DNA from: Brachionus rotundiformis
Taxonomy: Eukaryota > Rotifera > Eurotatoria > Ploima > Brachionidae
Length of the DNA stretch: 64,000 nt
Direction: 5' to 3'
NCBI GenBank assembly: GCA_016802295.1
Contig: JAESIW010000138.1
Span: forward strand, 4,113,043-4,177,042
Shown here: piece after piece, positions 11,477 to 22,600 of the stretch
Layout: every line of letters starts with the position of its first letter
Position numbering within the stretch: position 1 is the first letter of the stretch
The notes under the pieces: generated by a model
Databases searched by the model: none
Told to the model about the DNA's origin: nothing
What the model saw: the letters and a program-made list of their open reading frames with translations, nothing else
Made by a program: the position numbers and the translations under genes

Positions 11477-14175
11477 TTGCGTTTATTTTCCAATTTAAAT
11501 AAAATTTAAATTTTTACCAATTTCAATATGTTCCACAGTTAAGATCAAATTAGCTCAAGTTCAAATCAAAGCCAGTCATTTTTTAAGTCAAGCGATTTTT
11601 ATAGTTCAATTTAAATAAAATAAAATTTTAATTCAAATTTCTTTTTTATTAGAACAGTGATGTTTTGGCCCCAGTATTTTACCAAAAATTTTCTAAAATA
11701 CCTTTAATTAATCAAATTTTACCACATTTTACGTAAATTAACGTAAAAACCGTAAAGTGAAAAATCAGGCAAATTATCAGGATTTACGATAATTTTGGTA
11801 AAAATTGGTAAAACTTTACATTACCAAAAATTTTTGGTAAAATTGTCATTTATTTCCAAAAAATTTTTGCCGTATTGAGTTTTACCAAATTCTCTGATAA
11901 TTTGCGTGATTTAAGATTTATCAAAATATCTTAATGATCCAAAGAGACATTCATGATAAGATTCTAAAGTAAATTTTTTTCATATTTATTCTTGAAAGTG
12001 TATAAAAATATTTTTGTGTACATTCGATGTTGGTGTATCCAATTTGATGCCTGTGGACATAACTTTCGTTTGTGTCTCATTTATTGAGTCTATTAGTTTA
12101 AGATTCACCAAGTATTGCCTCTTCAGATCCAATTCTCTATCACAAAATCTAAATCTTCAAGCTTTGTAGATAGTACCCATTGTGAACCCTTTGGACTGTA
12201 AGGTTTTTTCTTCATTACAAAGCAAGTTAGAATTAGGAATAGTGTTGGAGAGAGTGAGATATAATACATCCTTTATTAACTTATGTACACTCTTAGACCA
12301 AATTATCTTCTGTCACTGGAAATAAGATCTTAAATAGTGATTCTCTGTGTATGCTATCAAAGTCAATGAGCTATCGCTTTGAAGACCTTGTTCTATGATG
12401 TTCCTTGGCGCAAATATTTGATTCATTCAGCCTCTAGCTTTCCAAATTCTATATTTAAAGCTTCCATGGCGCTTCTGATTATTCCCAAAATGCTGATTAG
12501 ATGATATGATAGAATAGTCAGTGTCAAATTCTCATACTTGGAAAGTATCATCAGTAGATGTAAAGGTAGCACATTAAGATATTAAGAAGATCTTGCAAAA
12601 GTAGAAGGTGCCTTTCGACCAGCCACGGCAAAGAAACAAAATCTAAGAAAAATTTTTAGAGACACGTAAAGTAGGACGAGCACAAGTAACCTTATTTAAC
12701 TTGGTTGGAAGCCAAATGTAGGGAACCTATGATTCACAAGGCGCGAAAAAACTTAAATTTAAATTTTTCAAATAAAAACTCAAATAAGAATTCTTAAAAA
12801 TTGAATAAAATTATTTACTTAATTTAAAATAGTATTTAGGTCAAAAAAGAGAAAACTTTATTACTCTATCCAATTTGGTACTTAAACAATTTTAAATCAT
12901 CAAGCAAAATTAAAATTTCTTCTAGAAAATGATAAATTTTTTAAAAAATGAGTTGAACACGAGACCTTAAGCGGATCTCTTGGCACTCATCAGCTTGTTA
13001 ATATTTTTTTCTTAATAATTTTAGAATTTTAATTAAAAACCCAATGAAATTCGGAAATATCTTATAATTAATTTTTTATTCTTAACAAAAATTAACTCAT
13101 GATAAAACAAAATAAATTTATTTTAGCAAAGCAAAAAATTAATTAAAAACTTCTAACAAAGAGGAAATTAATTTAGAGGAGAAATAATTAAAAATTTTAA
13201 AATTAAACCATTTTTTTTATTATTTTAAATTTTTAATTAAATAATCTATTGAATATTTTTATATTTTTCTTCAAGCAAAAAATTCACGAGATTTTTTCCA
13301 ATATTTAATCTAAATTCTGTTCTTTATTGAGAATTAGCTAATTATCTGAATAAAAATAGTCACTAGCTTAAATAAATTCCATCTAGTAAAAATTTATCTA
13401 TATTTTTCATTTAAAAAATATAAACTTAATATTAGAAGATGAGTTTTTATAATCGTAGATTTATTTAAACACGAGTTAATTAGCTTAAAGGGACTTTCTC
13501 TCTCTCAATTATGTTACAATTTAATATTTTAAAATTGACCAAACTGGTATAGCAAATTTTTATTTAAATGCTATGACTTAAACTCGAAAGTCTTTAGTTA
13601 CATTATTTTATTTTAAAATTAATCTTCAATCCTATTAAAACTAAGATAAAGATATAGTTATTTTTCCGGTCTAAATTGAACCAATATTTAAATAAAAATT
13701 TCCTTGGGAACAAAAGGGTCATTAGTTTTGATTTTTTTCATGATTGTCGATCATTTACCTTAACCCTTGGATCTCTCCATGTCTCCATCCTTGGGGTATT
13801 TGGTAAAGATGCTTTATACATTAATTCTAAATGCGTAAGCTATCGAGTCTTTTACTATTGATGGAATGAATTTATTCTTCTATCTAATTCAGCTTTTGTC
13901 AATAAACCAGACCAACGAATTCAGAAAATTTTGGTAAGCTTTCCAGTGAGGACTTAATTATTCCGCGGGATTTGCTTTTACATCAATGTTGTTTTCTAGC
14001 TTGGACAGAATCTTGCAAAGGTACATTTGCTGTAATAACTTTTAAAGATCCCTACGCCCTCATTCGGTATGTCAGTGGTAATTAAAATGTTTGGCTTGGT
14101 ATCATGCACATGATTAAAAAATTTATTTTTTTTACTTATTTAGAATAAAAGAAAAAACACTATTAAAAAACTTTT
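11477..14175. other. Intergenic with repeats and a LINE relic
   Basis: AATAAA near 11498 may serve DNAAF6. Positions 11660-11900 hold many short palindromic TTACC/GGTAA words (for example around ACCAAAAATTTTTGGT), likely an old MITE. A LINE reverse-transcriptase scrap on the - strand lies near 12290-12390. The rest up to the receptor gene has no supportable coding region; a 61-codon frame at 13676-13861 is not convincing. Confidence 0.5.
12290..12390 (-). pseudogene. LINE reverse-transcriptase scrap
   Basis: The reverse complement reads FDSIHRESLFKIL, matching the block around reverse-transcriptase motif A (consensus DFKKAFDSIHRE) of non-LTR retrotransposons. The same block occurs in the longer relic at 52130-52870. 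Flanking frames are destroyed. Confidence 0.5.
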
Positions 14176-15180
14176 ATGTCTAATTCAACATCCTACACTT
14201 CATCATTTTGTTATGATTTAAGTAAAACAATTACTATCTATTTGAATCCAATAAAAAATTTTACCGGTATCATATTCAGTTTGTTAAACTCATTCACATT
14301 TTATCATTTAATGAAAAATAAGAGCAATAAAAAATCCTTCCTATACAAATACCTATTTATTCGTTCAATTGATGAAATGGTATTTTTTATGGCCAATTCA
14401 CTTTCTGTTTTTTATTTTTGCACCAACCAATGTCCAAGTTCTACTAGCTACATAATGCAAATATGGACAATATACTTTTATTTTTATGTTTCATTAGTAA
14501 CAGTTATGTATTCCACTTTTTTGGACATATTGGCAACTCTTGACCGCTTCCTGATGATCAATTCAGCTTTCAAAAAATTTAACTGTTTCAAGTCTAAATA
14601 CTTTTTTTACACAACAACATCTCTTCTAGGTTTGTTTTGTATTACATTTTATATTAATAGAATATTTGAGTTCAAAATTGTTTCCATTGATAATACCACC
14701 GACAAGTACCAAGTGGTTAAAGCACGCTATTTTTATGGCAACACAAGCCAAAATCTTCGCATATTAAATGCTTTTATGCGAGACTTTATTTCAACAATTC
14801 TCATTATGGTTTTGAATGTTTTGATTTTATTTTCCATGAAAAAAATGCTTAATAATAAAAAAATTATCTCTCAATTTTCCAAGTCAAATACCAAAGAGCG
14901 TCAAGCCACAATTATGGTAATATTAAATGGTTTTAAATTTACGATTGGTCATACACCAATTTTTATCTATTACCTAAATATAAAAACTTTACAGCAAATT
15001 TCATGTTTTTACGACTTGGCTCGTTTTATGATCGTTTTGTCCTACTGGTGCGGATTTTTCCTGTATTACTTTTTCAATTTGCAGTTCAGGCACACTTGTA
15101 ATTTGATTATCTTCGGAAAGTTATTCTGCTTGAACAAAATTGATCAAACCAGTCAATCTACTTTTACTTATTTCAATTGA
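14176..15180 (+). CDS. Divergent 7TM G-protein-coupled receptor, intronless
   Basis: A single open frame of 334 residues. Hydropathy suggests seven membrane spans: about residues 20-45, 55-80, 100-125, 145-170, 210-235, 255-275 and 285-310. The third segment ends LDILATLDRFLMI, so the DRY position reads DRF; the last ends FFLYYFFNLQFR in place of NPxxY. N-terminal NST sites could be glycosylated, and a Cys before TM3 and one in loop 2 are weak or absent. Related to rhodopsin-like receptors but strongly diverged, as in lineage-expanded invertebrate chemoreceptor or peptide-receptor families. The ligand is unknown. Start is the first ATG; AATAAA lies near 15382. Confidence 0.75.
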   Translation: MSNSTSYTSSFCYDLSKTITIYLNPIKNFTGIIFSLLNSFTFYHLMKNKSNKKSFLYKYLFIRSIDEMVFFMANSLSVFYFCTNQCPSSTSYIMQIWTIYFYFYVSLVTVMYSTFLDILATLDRFLMINSAFKKFNCFKSKYFFYTTTSLLGLFCITFYINRIFEFKIVSIDNTTDKYQVVKARYFYGNTSQNLRILNAFMRDFISTILIMVLNVLILFSMKKMLNNKKIISQFSKSNTKERQATIMVILNGFKFTIGHTPIFIYYLNIKTLQQISCFYDLARFMIVLSYWCGFFLYYFFNLQFRHTCNLIIFGKLFCLNKIDQTSQSTFTYFN

Positions 15181-16637
15181 AAAAAGCCCATTAACTTTGC
15201 CATTACCAGAATTTGGCAAAGCATGCTACTATAGGTATTGGCGTTATCTATTATTTTGGCAATCAAAGAAAATAAGATCAAGAGACAGAACAAAGCCAGA
15301 ATGGAAAAAAAATGATGTAATATGCCAATCAAAGTCAAACAGTTCAATCTTGATGATCACACTCGAAAATTGATATAAAAATAAAAATAAAAAGGCTTAT
15401 TTATTTTAAATTTAGACTAAATTTTTAAAAGGATTATAATTATCTGTATTTTTCAAATAATTAGTTTATGTCTAATTTAATTAGTTTTTGTAAAAAAAAA
15501 ATTAATATAAATTTTGTCAGAACTAAATAAAAAAAAATTAGTTATGCAACAAAATAATTAGTTTATGTTCAAAACAATTTTTTTTGCTAAATTTCATTAA
15601 TTTCAAACTGAAATATTTTTAATCTAATTTGTTTGTACATTTTTACTCGTTGGTTAAAAATACCTTCAACTGATAATGGATTAGAGAGTAAAAAATAGGA
15701 GAATTAAATTGATTCATAATCTTAGATCTAGATTATCAGTAAATGTTTATCCGTTAAATGCTGTAAATATGTTAAGGCACTGGTCAATTGATTCCTTGAG
15801 TGACAAAAAATTTGTTGATAGTATTGATTATAGTGAAAAAGGTTGGAAATTGGCTTCAAGTTATCTTAATAGTGGAAAGGCAGTAATAAAGCGTCTTGGC
15901 CATAGTAATAGTTACGTATTAACTGATTTTATATACATGAGATTTGACAAATTAAAATCAAAATAATATTTAGCAAAAAGAAATAAAAATTGACTAATTA
16001 CTTAGAATAAATATATTTAGACTAAACTAATTATTTTTAACAACTATTTTGTCAGAAAGTAATTATTTCTGAAATACAGGTAATATTTTCTCATTTTTAA
16101 ACCATGTTTGACCCCAGGTATTATGTCTTATTTAGAATTTTTAACTAATATGAATTTAAAAAAAAAATCAGAGTTCCTACAGTACAAATCTAAAATAAGT
16201 CAACAGATAAATAAACAAAAAAAGAAAAATGTCTACTATCAGTATCCATAATTGATGAAAAACTCGTTTTAGCTACCAAAGCGTAGCCTTCGGCCCTTGC
16301 TCTATGGATAAACCCTGTTGTAGCTTATTATTACTATTATTATTTTAATTTAGATATTTTACCATATAAAAATCATTTAACGAAATAAACTATCTTGTTA
16401 TTACGCTTTCAAAAATAATTTAAAAATAGATATTTATTTTTGTTTATTGCTAAAATAAAGTCTAAACTGCAACAATTCAAATTAAAACTTTATTTATTAC
16501 CAAGTATAATTGTTTTAGAAAAAGTATAAAAAAATAAGTACAAATTATAAAAAAATAAAACCCAATTTGTTAAATTGTACAAAAAAATCGAAAAATTAAA
16601 AATGCCTATAAAATTTAATATTTAAAAAACATTTGTA
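15181..16637. other. Intergenic between receptor and kinesin
   Basis: AT-rich. A frame at about 15690-15966 (GWKLASSYLNSGKAVIKRLG) shows no known domain. Around 16265-16345 is a short, relatively GC-rich segment ending in a TTA/ATT microsatellite, similar in layout to the segment at 35220-35320, probably a SINE-like repeat. TTTATT at 16490-16495 is a possible minus-strand poly(A) signal for the kinesin gene. Confidence 0.45.
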
Positions 16638-19600
16638 TTATATGGCTCGTTTTTTTCTCAAGACCTTTTTGGGCTTTTCTTCAATCTCCGGATTTAAATT
16701 TTCATCATTATCATCCTAAAAAAATCTCCAAATTAAAACACACAAAAATTAAAAACATTTTTCATACCTTTATTTTGTTCAAAGTTTCAATTAAATTGGA
16801 ACTTTTTGCGCTAGATTTTGTCTTTTTGCCAGTGTTTGATGACACACTGCAAGTGGATAGTTCAGATGCGTTTGAAGAAGAGGCCTTAAGGTTGACCTGA
16901 CGCGTCGGACGATCTAAAACAAAAATTATTTTCCAATTTAGACAAATAGAAAAAAAAAAGTCACTTCTCAATGGTTCTAGAATTGGTGACTTGGTAATCA
17001 TTTCCGTTATTCTGTTCAAAGTGCTCTTCTTTTTGGTCTTGGATGCCTTGGATACTTCAGCTGCCTCTACTTCCATTTCATCATCTACATCTACAGATTT
17101 TTTGTTTTTTTTGCTTTTAGAATCCTTTTCAGGCTCGTCCAAACTGCTCTGGGCATCCACAGACTTTTTCACCTTTTTAATCGAGTCCCTGTCCTTTTTT
17201 TTCTCTTTGGCAGTTTCAGTTGATTCATCCACGGAGTGCTTTTTTTTAGTCTTGCTTACCGATGTCTTTTTTTTGCTCATTTCAGTTGCTTCTCCATTCT
17301 CAGACAAAATACTCATTTTGCTACCTGATTTGGATACTTTTTTCAATGAAGTGCCCGATTTTGACTTTTTCATCTTTGGTGGTTCACAATCAACTGGCAT
17401 TTCCTCATCAATTATGACTGATTTTTTCGAATGCAGGGTTGGAGGAAGTGAAGCAGTTTCGCTTTGGCGATTTATGGCCGCATTTTCTGCCTCTAATTTG
17501 GCAACTTGTGTCTGATATTGCTGAATTAAAGTCTCTTTTTCTTTTTGCTGCTCGGCATCGAACACCAATCGCTCAATCTTGTTATCTTTAAATTGAATAT
17601 CATTCATTAGGTTATTAATTTCGGTATCTTTATCCACTATTGATTGTTTAAGCTCATCAATTTGGACCTCAAGTTGTATTTTGGACTCTTCAAGTCGTTC
17701 AAAGGCCAGCTTTTTGGCCTCAAGCTCACTTCTGTACTCTTCACATTGGTCTTTGATATTTTTCTTCTCTTTCTCAGCATCTGACTTAAGTTTCAAGAAT
17801 TTGGAATTAAAGTCTTCCAAAGTTTTGAAATTTTCGTTTGCTTCGGCTTCGAGCTGGGCTATCTTATCCTTGAGCTTTCCAATCTGCTCATTGGCCTCAC
17901 TCAAGCTTTCCTCTTTCTCATTTAACAAAGATTGTAAATTTTTAGAGTTGACTTCTGCAAGCTTTAGTTGAGATCTTAGTTCGCTCTGAATCTGCTTATG
18001 TTCTGATTCGAGTTGTCGGAAAGAATCCAGCTGCTTCTTCAGTTCGTTTCGTAAGTTTTCGTTTTCATTTGATTTTAGGTCCATTTCATGGTTCAATGAT
18101 TCATATTCATGGTTCATCATGCTCAAATCTTTTTTGTAGCTGTAAATTTGGTCCACAAATGCGTTATCAGCCTTCAAAATTAATCTGTTAATTCTTGAAA
18201 GTTATTAATTCCCAGACTTATTTTTAAATTTTTAATAAATGCATGAATTTAGATGGTTTTCTATAAAAATTGTCCAAAAATTAAAAAAATAGGTAAATAT
18301 GGAAGAATTGTGGCTTGAAATGGTAAAATGGTCAAAGATTAAAAAATATCTATCTAAATGATCTTGTTCACCTCTTTAGTGTATTTCATTCAAAGCATTG
18401 TCTTATTTAAATCTTCTCAATTGATAATAAAACTTTATATAAAAGTATTTTCAGAATTTTTATAAATAAATTCAAAGATCATCGTCAAAAATCATCATTA
18501 AAAAAGAAATTTCTTATTAAAACATTTTTAATATAGTGACATATCTTTTAGCTTGGAAAATCATGCTCAACCAAGTATTATGGTAAATTGATAATTTGAA
18601 AATTTGCTCCTTAAGAGCCACTTAAGCTATGTTTGCCAAAAAAGGGTTGATGTATTTTACGAATATTGGATTAAAAAAAAAATAGTAAGCTCGAAATAAT
18701 GAAAAATAAAGATAAGAATTAAAATTTTTGAAAATTTTGAAAAATTTATCTGAATATCTATTAAAGTTATGATCAACTGAATTGAATTACTCTTAATGTA
18801 AGACAATGTACCATGGCAAGTCTCGCGCTAAAAGCTAATACGGTCTTTGATCAGATTAAAAGAACAAACAAACTCTGGTAATGCTGACATTCAAACTCTC
18901 AAAAGTCTTAAGAAGAGCTACCAAATTAATCAATCGTGTAAATAATATCACCTATGAAGAAAGATTGAGAGTACTAAAGCTTTAAAGATTAGAAAATCGT
19001 ACAGTAAAATGTGACTAGATCGAAATGTTTAAAATAATAAATGGTTTTAATAATATTAATTTGGACAATGGTATTAATTACGCGAAAATCTCAGAATTTG
19101 AGAATACCAAATACCAAAAGACTTGTATGTGAAATTAAAAAAATTCGCAGTAATGTTACATGTTGGAATGTAACAGCTCATTAGAGGGAAATAGCCCATT
19201 TACTACTACTGTATTTTTTTATTAAAATTGTAAATCAAACTAATTCTTAATTTTTATTTGAATTTTAAATAATAAAAATTTATTTATTGGGGCTGTGAAG
19301 TTCATTTCAATTCGATCGTTTCAATTCAGAAAAATTTGAAAAACTTTTTTACTATAAGGAATAATTTAGTTCTGTAAGATGCTTAATGTTAAAGCAACTT
19401 TGCTTAATCCAAAAATATATGTCTGCAAAAACTCTGCAAAAAAAGTGCACAATTGACTTGAATACTTTTTAATGGCGTGCAAAATGCATAAAATTGCAGA
19501 TTATTTTGCAGACTTATTTTACTGAATTAAGCAAATTTGCTTATAATTGAGCATTGAGCATTAAATTTTATAGAACTAAATTATCTCTTTTAGTAAGATA

Positions 19601-22600
19601 GTTATTCAAGTTTTTCTGAATTGAAATGATCGAATTGAAACCAACTTCACAACCCCTTATTTATTGATTTCAAATCAATTAATTAAGAAATTTTCTCCAA
19701 TTGAAATTAAAAATTAATTTTTTTTTAAACTAAACTCAACTTTTTTTACCTACACAAAAACCCGAAAATCTATCATCTTGATTTGAAATTTATCTTTAAT
19801 CATAAAATTCTAAGCAACTCGATTTTTTTTAAAAATTCAAATATATAAACACGATTTCAATAAAAAAATTTATCTGAATTAAAAAAAAATCGGGTTACTG
19901 GTTACAACATTTGATTAAAAAACATCATCCTTTTAATAAAAAATTAGAATTTTTACTTTTTTTTTGATATCTGTCACTAATTTTGACTATTTAAAAAAAT
20001 TCAAGTCTTTAACATTAAAATATTCATGAATTACGAATAATTAGTTAAAAATAAATCTTTTGATATGAGTTTAGTCAGAAACAAGTCAAGTTATGACTTT
20101 TGACTTAACATCAACTTTTTTCCTGCCTGAATATTCACTTTTGTTCCACTAGTTATAAAATCGTGACTATTAGAATATTTTTAAAAAATATTTTCAGAAT
20201 GATAAAAACATAAACATAACTTAATTATCTAGTTTGTAATATATATTTTAACTTTTATCTAATTATTTAAATAAACAAAGCCTGAATGGGGCAAAGACCC
20301 AAAGATTAAACCAAAAAAATCTTAACCAAGCTTACATCGATCCCTATTGACTTCTTTTTGATGGTCTCAGTTTGCATGGAACAATTAATTCCTCCCGAGA
20401 TCATTGAAGTTTGAATTTGCATCGATTGATTAACTCTGAACCCTGAGCTGCCAATATCTTTAATTTGTAGATCATCATCATATTCCATCATATTTGCATC
20501 TTCGTTTATCTCAGACTCATCATAGCCACTATGACTAAGCTTGCGTTTAATTGACCGATCATTATGTCCAGAAGAAACAGTTCTACTTGCCAATTCTTCC
20601 TTTAGCCTATCTATTTCAGATTTAAACTGCTTGATTTGTTCCTCATTCTCAGCCAACTTGGTCTCACAATTTTTTTTCATTTCCTCCAATTTAACTTTAT
20701 TCTTTCTTTCATTGACCTGTTCGATGAAATTTATCCTCTCGGTCAAATCACGATCGGTCCTTAGTTTGTAATTTTCCATTTCTTTTTGAAAATAAGCTTC
20801 GGTGTCCTCAACTTTTTTTGACCATTTGGTGACCAATTGGTTCCTCAATTCAGCCTCGAATTTTGTCGCTTCTCGTTTAGTTTTTATGATGTGATTTTTC
20901 AGATTTTCGATCACTTGACAAAGTTCTGAGTTGGATAACTTTTGCAGTTTGGACATGTCCGCTGTGTTTTTGACTATTGCCATGGAAGTTTCGTTCAACA
21001 GTGTGCTCAAATCGGTCTCATTTATTGTCTTTTGAACTAAGGTTTTTTCGCCCTTTTTGGCACTTTTCATGACACTTTTAGGAGTTTTAGGGTTAATGCG
21101 AGTCGATTCGGCTTTTCTCATTTTGGAATGGTTTATGGTGATATTAGTTGAGTTGGTGGTAGTGTTCGTAGTTGTTTCCACAGTCATTTCTGTTTCTTCA
21201 ATCTCAGTTTCTTCCACCTCTGTTTCCTCTTCAGTCTCTTCAATTGTTTCCTCTTCTTCTTCTTCAGTTTCTTCGCTTTCTTCGCCAACAGTGGTTTCAT
21301 TGACAGTGGATACAGTCTTTTGCAATTTAGACTTGGAAACGCTTTCCTCTATCTCAGTCTCTTCTTCAGTTTCTTCTTCTTCATCTTCACTTGCGTCTTC
21401 GGAATCCTCAGTCTCCTCCTCGGACTCCTCTTCGTCTTCTTCTTCTTCCTCAGTCTCTTGGCAAGTTTCTTCGATTTCAGTCTCTTCCTCTCCAGATTCC
21501 TCTTCCGAATTCTCCTCTTCCTCACTTTCCTCTTCATCTTCCGAATCAGATACATGTTTGGTCTTATTTTGATCGGACTCCCAAGCGACTGTCAGGCGGC
21601 TATTTTGCTCCATCTTTTCTGGTTCAATTTTGTAGTGTATTTTTTCCTCATCATTTAATCCAATTTGGATTTGATTGGCAATGGATGAAAATTTCAACAC
21701 ATTGACGTTTTCATCAAAAAAATTTAAGGACGGATTTAGATTTACAATCATCTTGACCATACCACGGCCTTCAAAATAGGCCTGAAACAACCGAGTTAAT
21801 TTATTTACACGATATGGAACTTGTAGTTGTGTGCCCTTACTTTAAGATAATAAAAAATATTATTTTCCAGTATAAATTTGAAAAATGAGAAAATATTTAT
21901 TAAAAAAAAGCAATAATGATAATGTATAAATGATAACAAAAAATTAAAAAAGTAATTTTTGAAAAGATGAAAATGCAGAGAGATTTGAATCCCGTTTGAG
22001 AATGGCTAGAGGTATTGGAAATGGATTTGGTAGATGAATGTGAGAGATAAATATGAAGCTGATAGTAACAATGAGTTAGGGAATGTAGCACTTGAAGTAG
22101 CTACCTGTGAAAAGAATTTAGGTATGATAGTATAATCTGATTTGAAGTGGCGATTGCTCAAGTTAAAATTGCTGGTAAAAAACAAACAAGATACTTCTAA
22201 CCAAAGCTTAAGCGAGCTTCTACCAGCAGAAAAAAATTAAATGCAAAATTGTATACATTTATGGTTAGACCACTCTAAGAGTTTGCTGATCTGAAGTCCT
22301 AGTAAAAAATGGAAGTGAATGCATTTGAACGGGTCTACCTTCTCAACTCAAAAAAACAATTCTATTCATTTTCAATTTTTTTTTTAATTTAAACAAGATG
22401 TTTTTATTTAGAAATGAATTTAAGAAAATAATAAACAAATTGTTTACCTAACTCAAGATAAACCAATTATTTATTCATTTATTGGCATTAAAAGAACTGT
22501 TTAAAAAAAAGTACCAATTTGACAAAAAAACCTAAAAGAGGTAGAGCAAAAAATGCGGAAAAATGGTTTTCTAGAGACTAATTTTTTTTAAATATCTTTT

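Larger units (their letters stand above)
18172..20335. other. Kinesin intron 4 with repeats
   Basis: A 2.16-kb intron in a gene whose other introns are mostly about 55 bp. It holds a + strand LINE relic (18850-19210) and a 368-bp MITE (19289-19656), both listed separately. Confidence 0.7.

Noticed and set aside
13676..13861. 61-codon frame before the receptor gene
   Set aside because: No recognisable motif; could be transposon debris but nothing supports a gene.
15690..15966. Frame of about 90 codons after the receptor gene
   Set aside because: Looks vaguely protein-like but lacks a good start, partner exons and any known domain.
16991..17971. Ser/Phe-rich + strand frames opposite the kinesin coiled coil
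   Set aside because: They are antisense shadows of Lys/Glu-rich codons in the real - strand exon.
21057..21705. Ser/Leu-rich + strand frames and an Arg/Lys-rich - strand frame opposite or within the acidic block
   Set aside because: Shadows of the Glu-rich kinesin exon in other frames.
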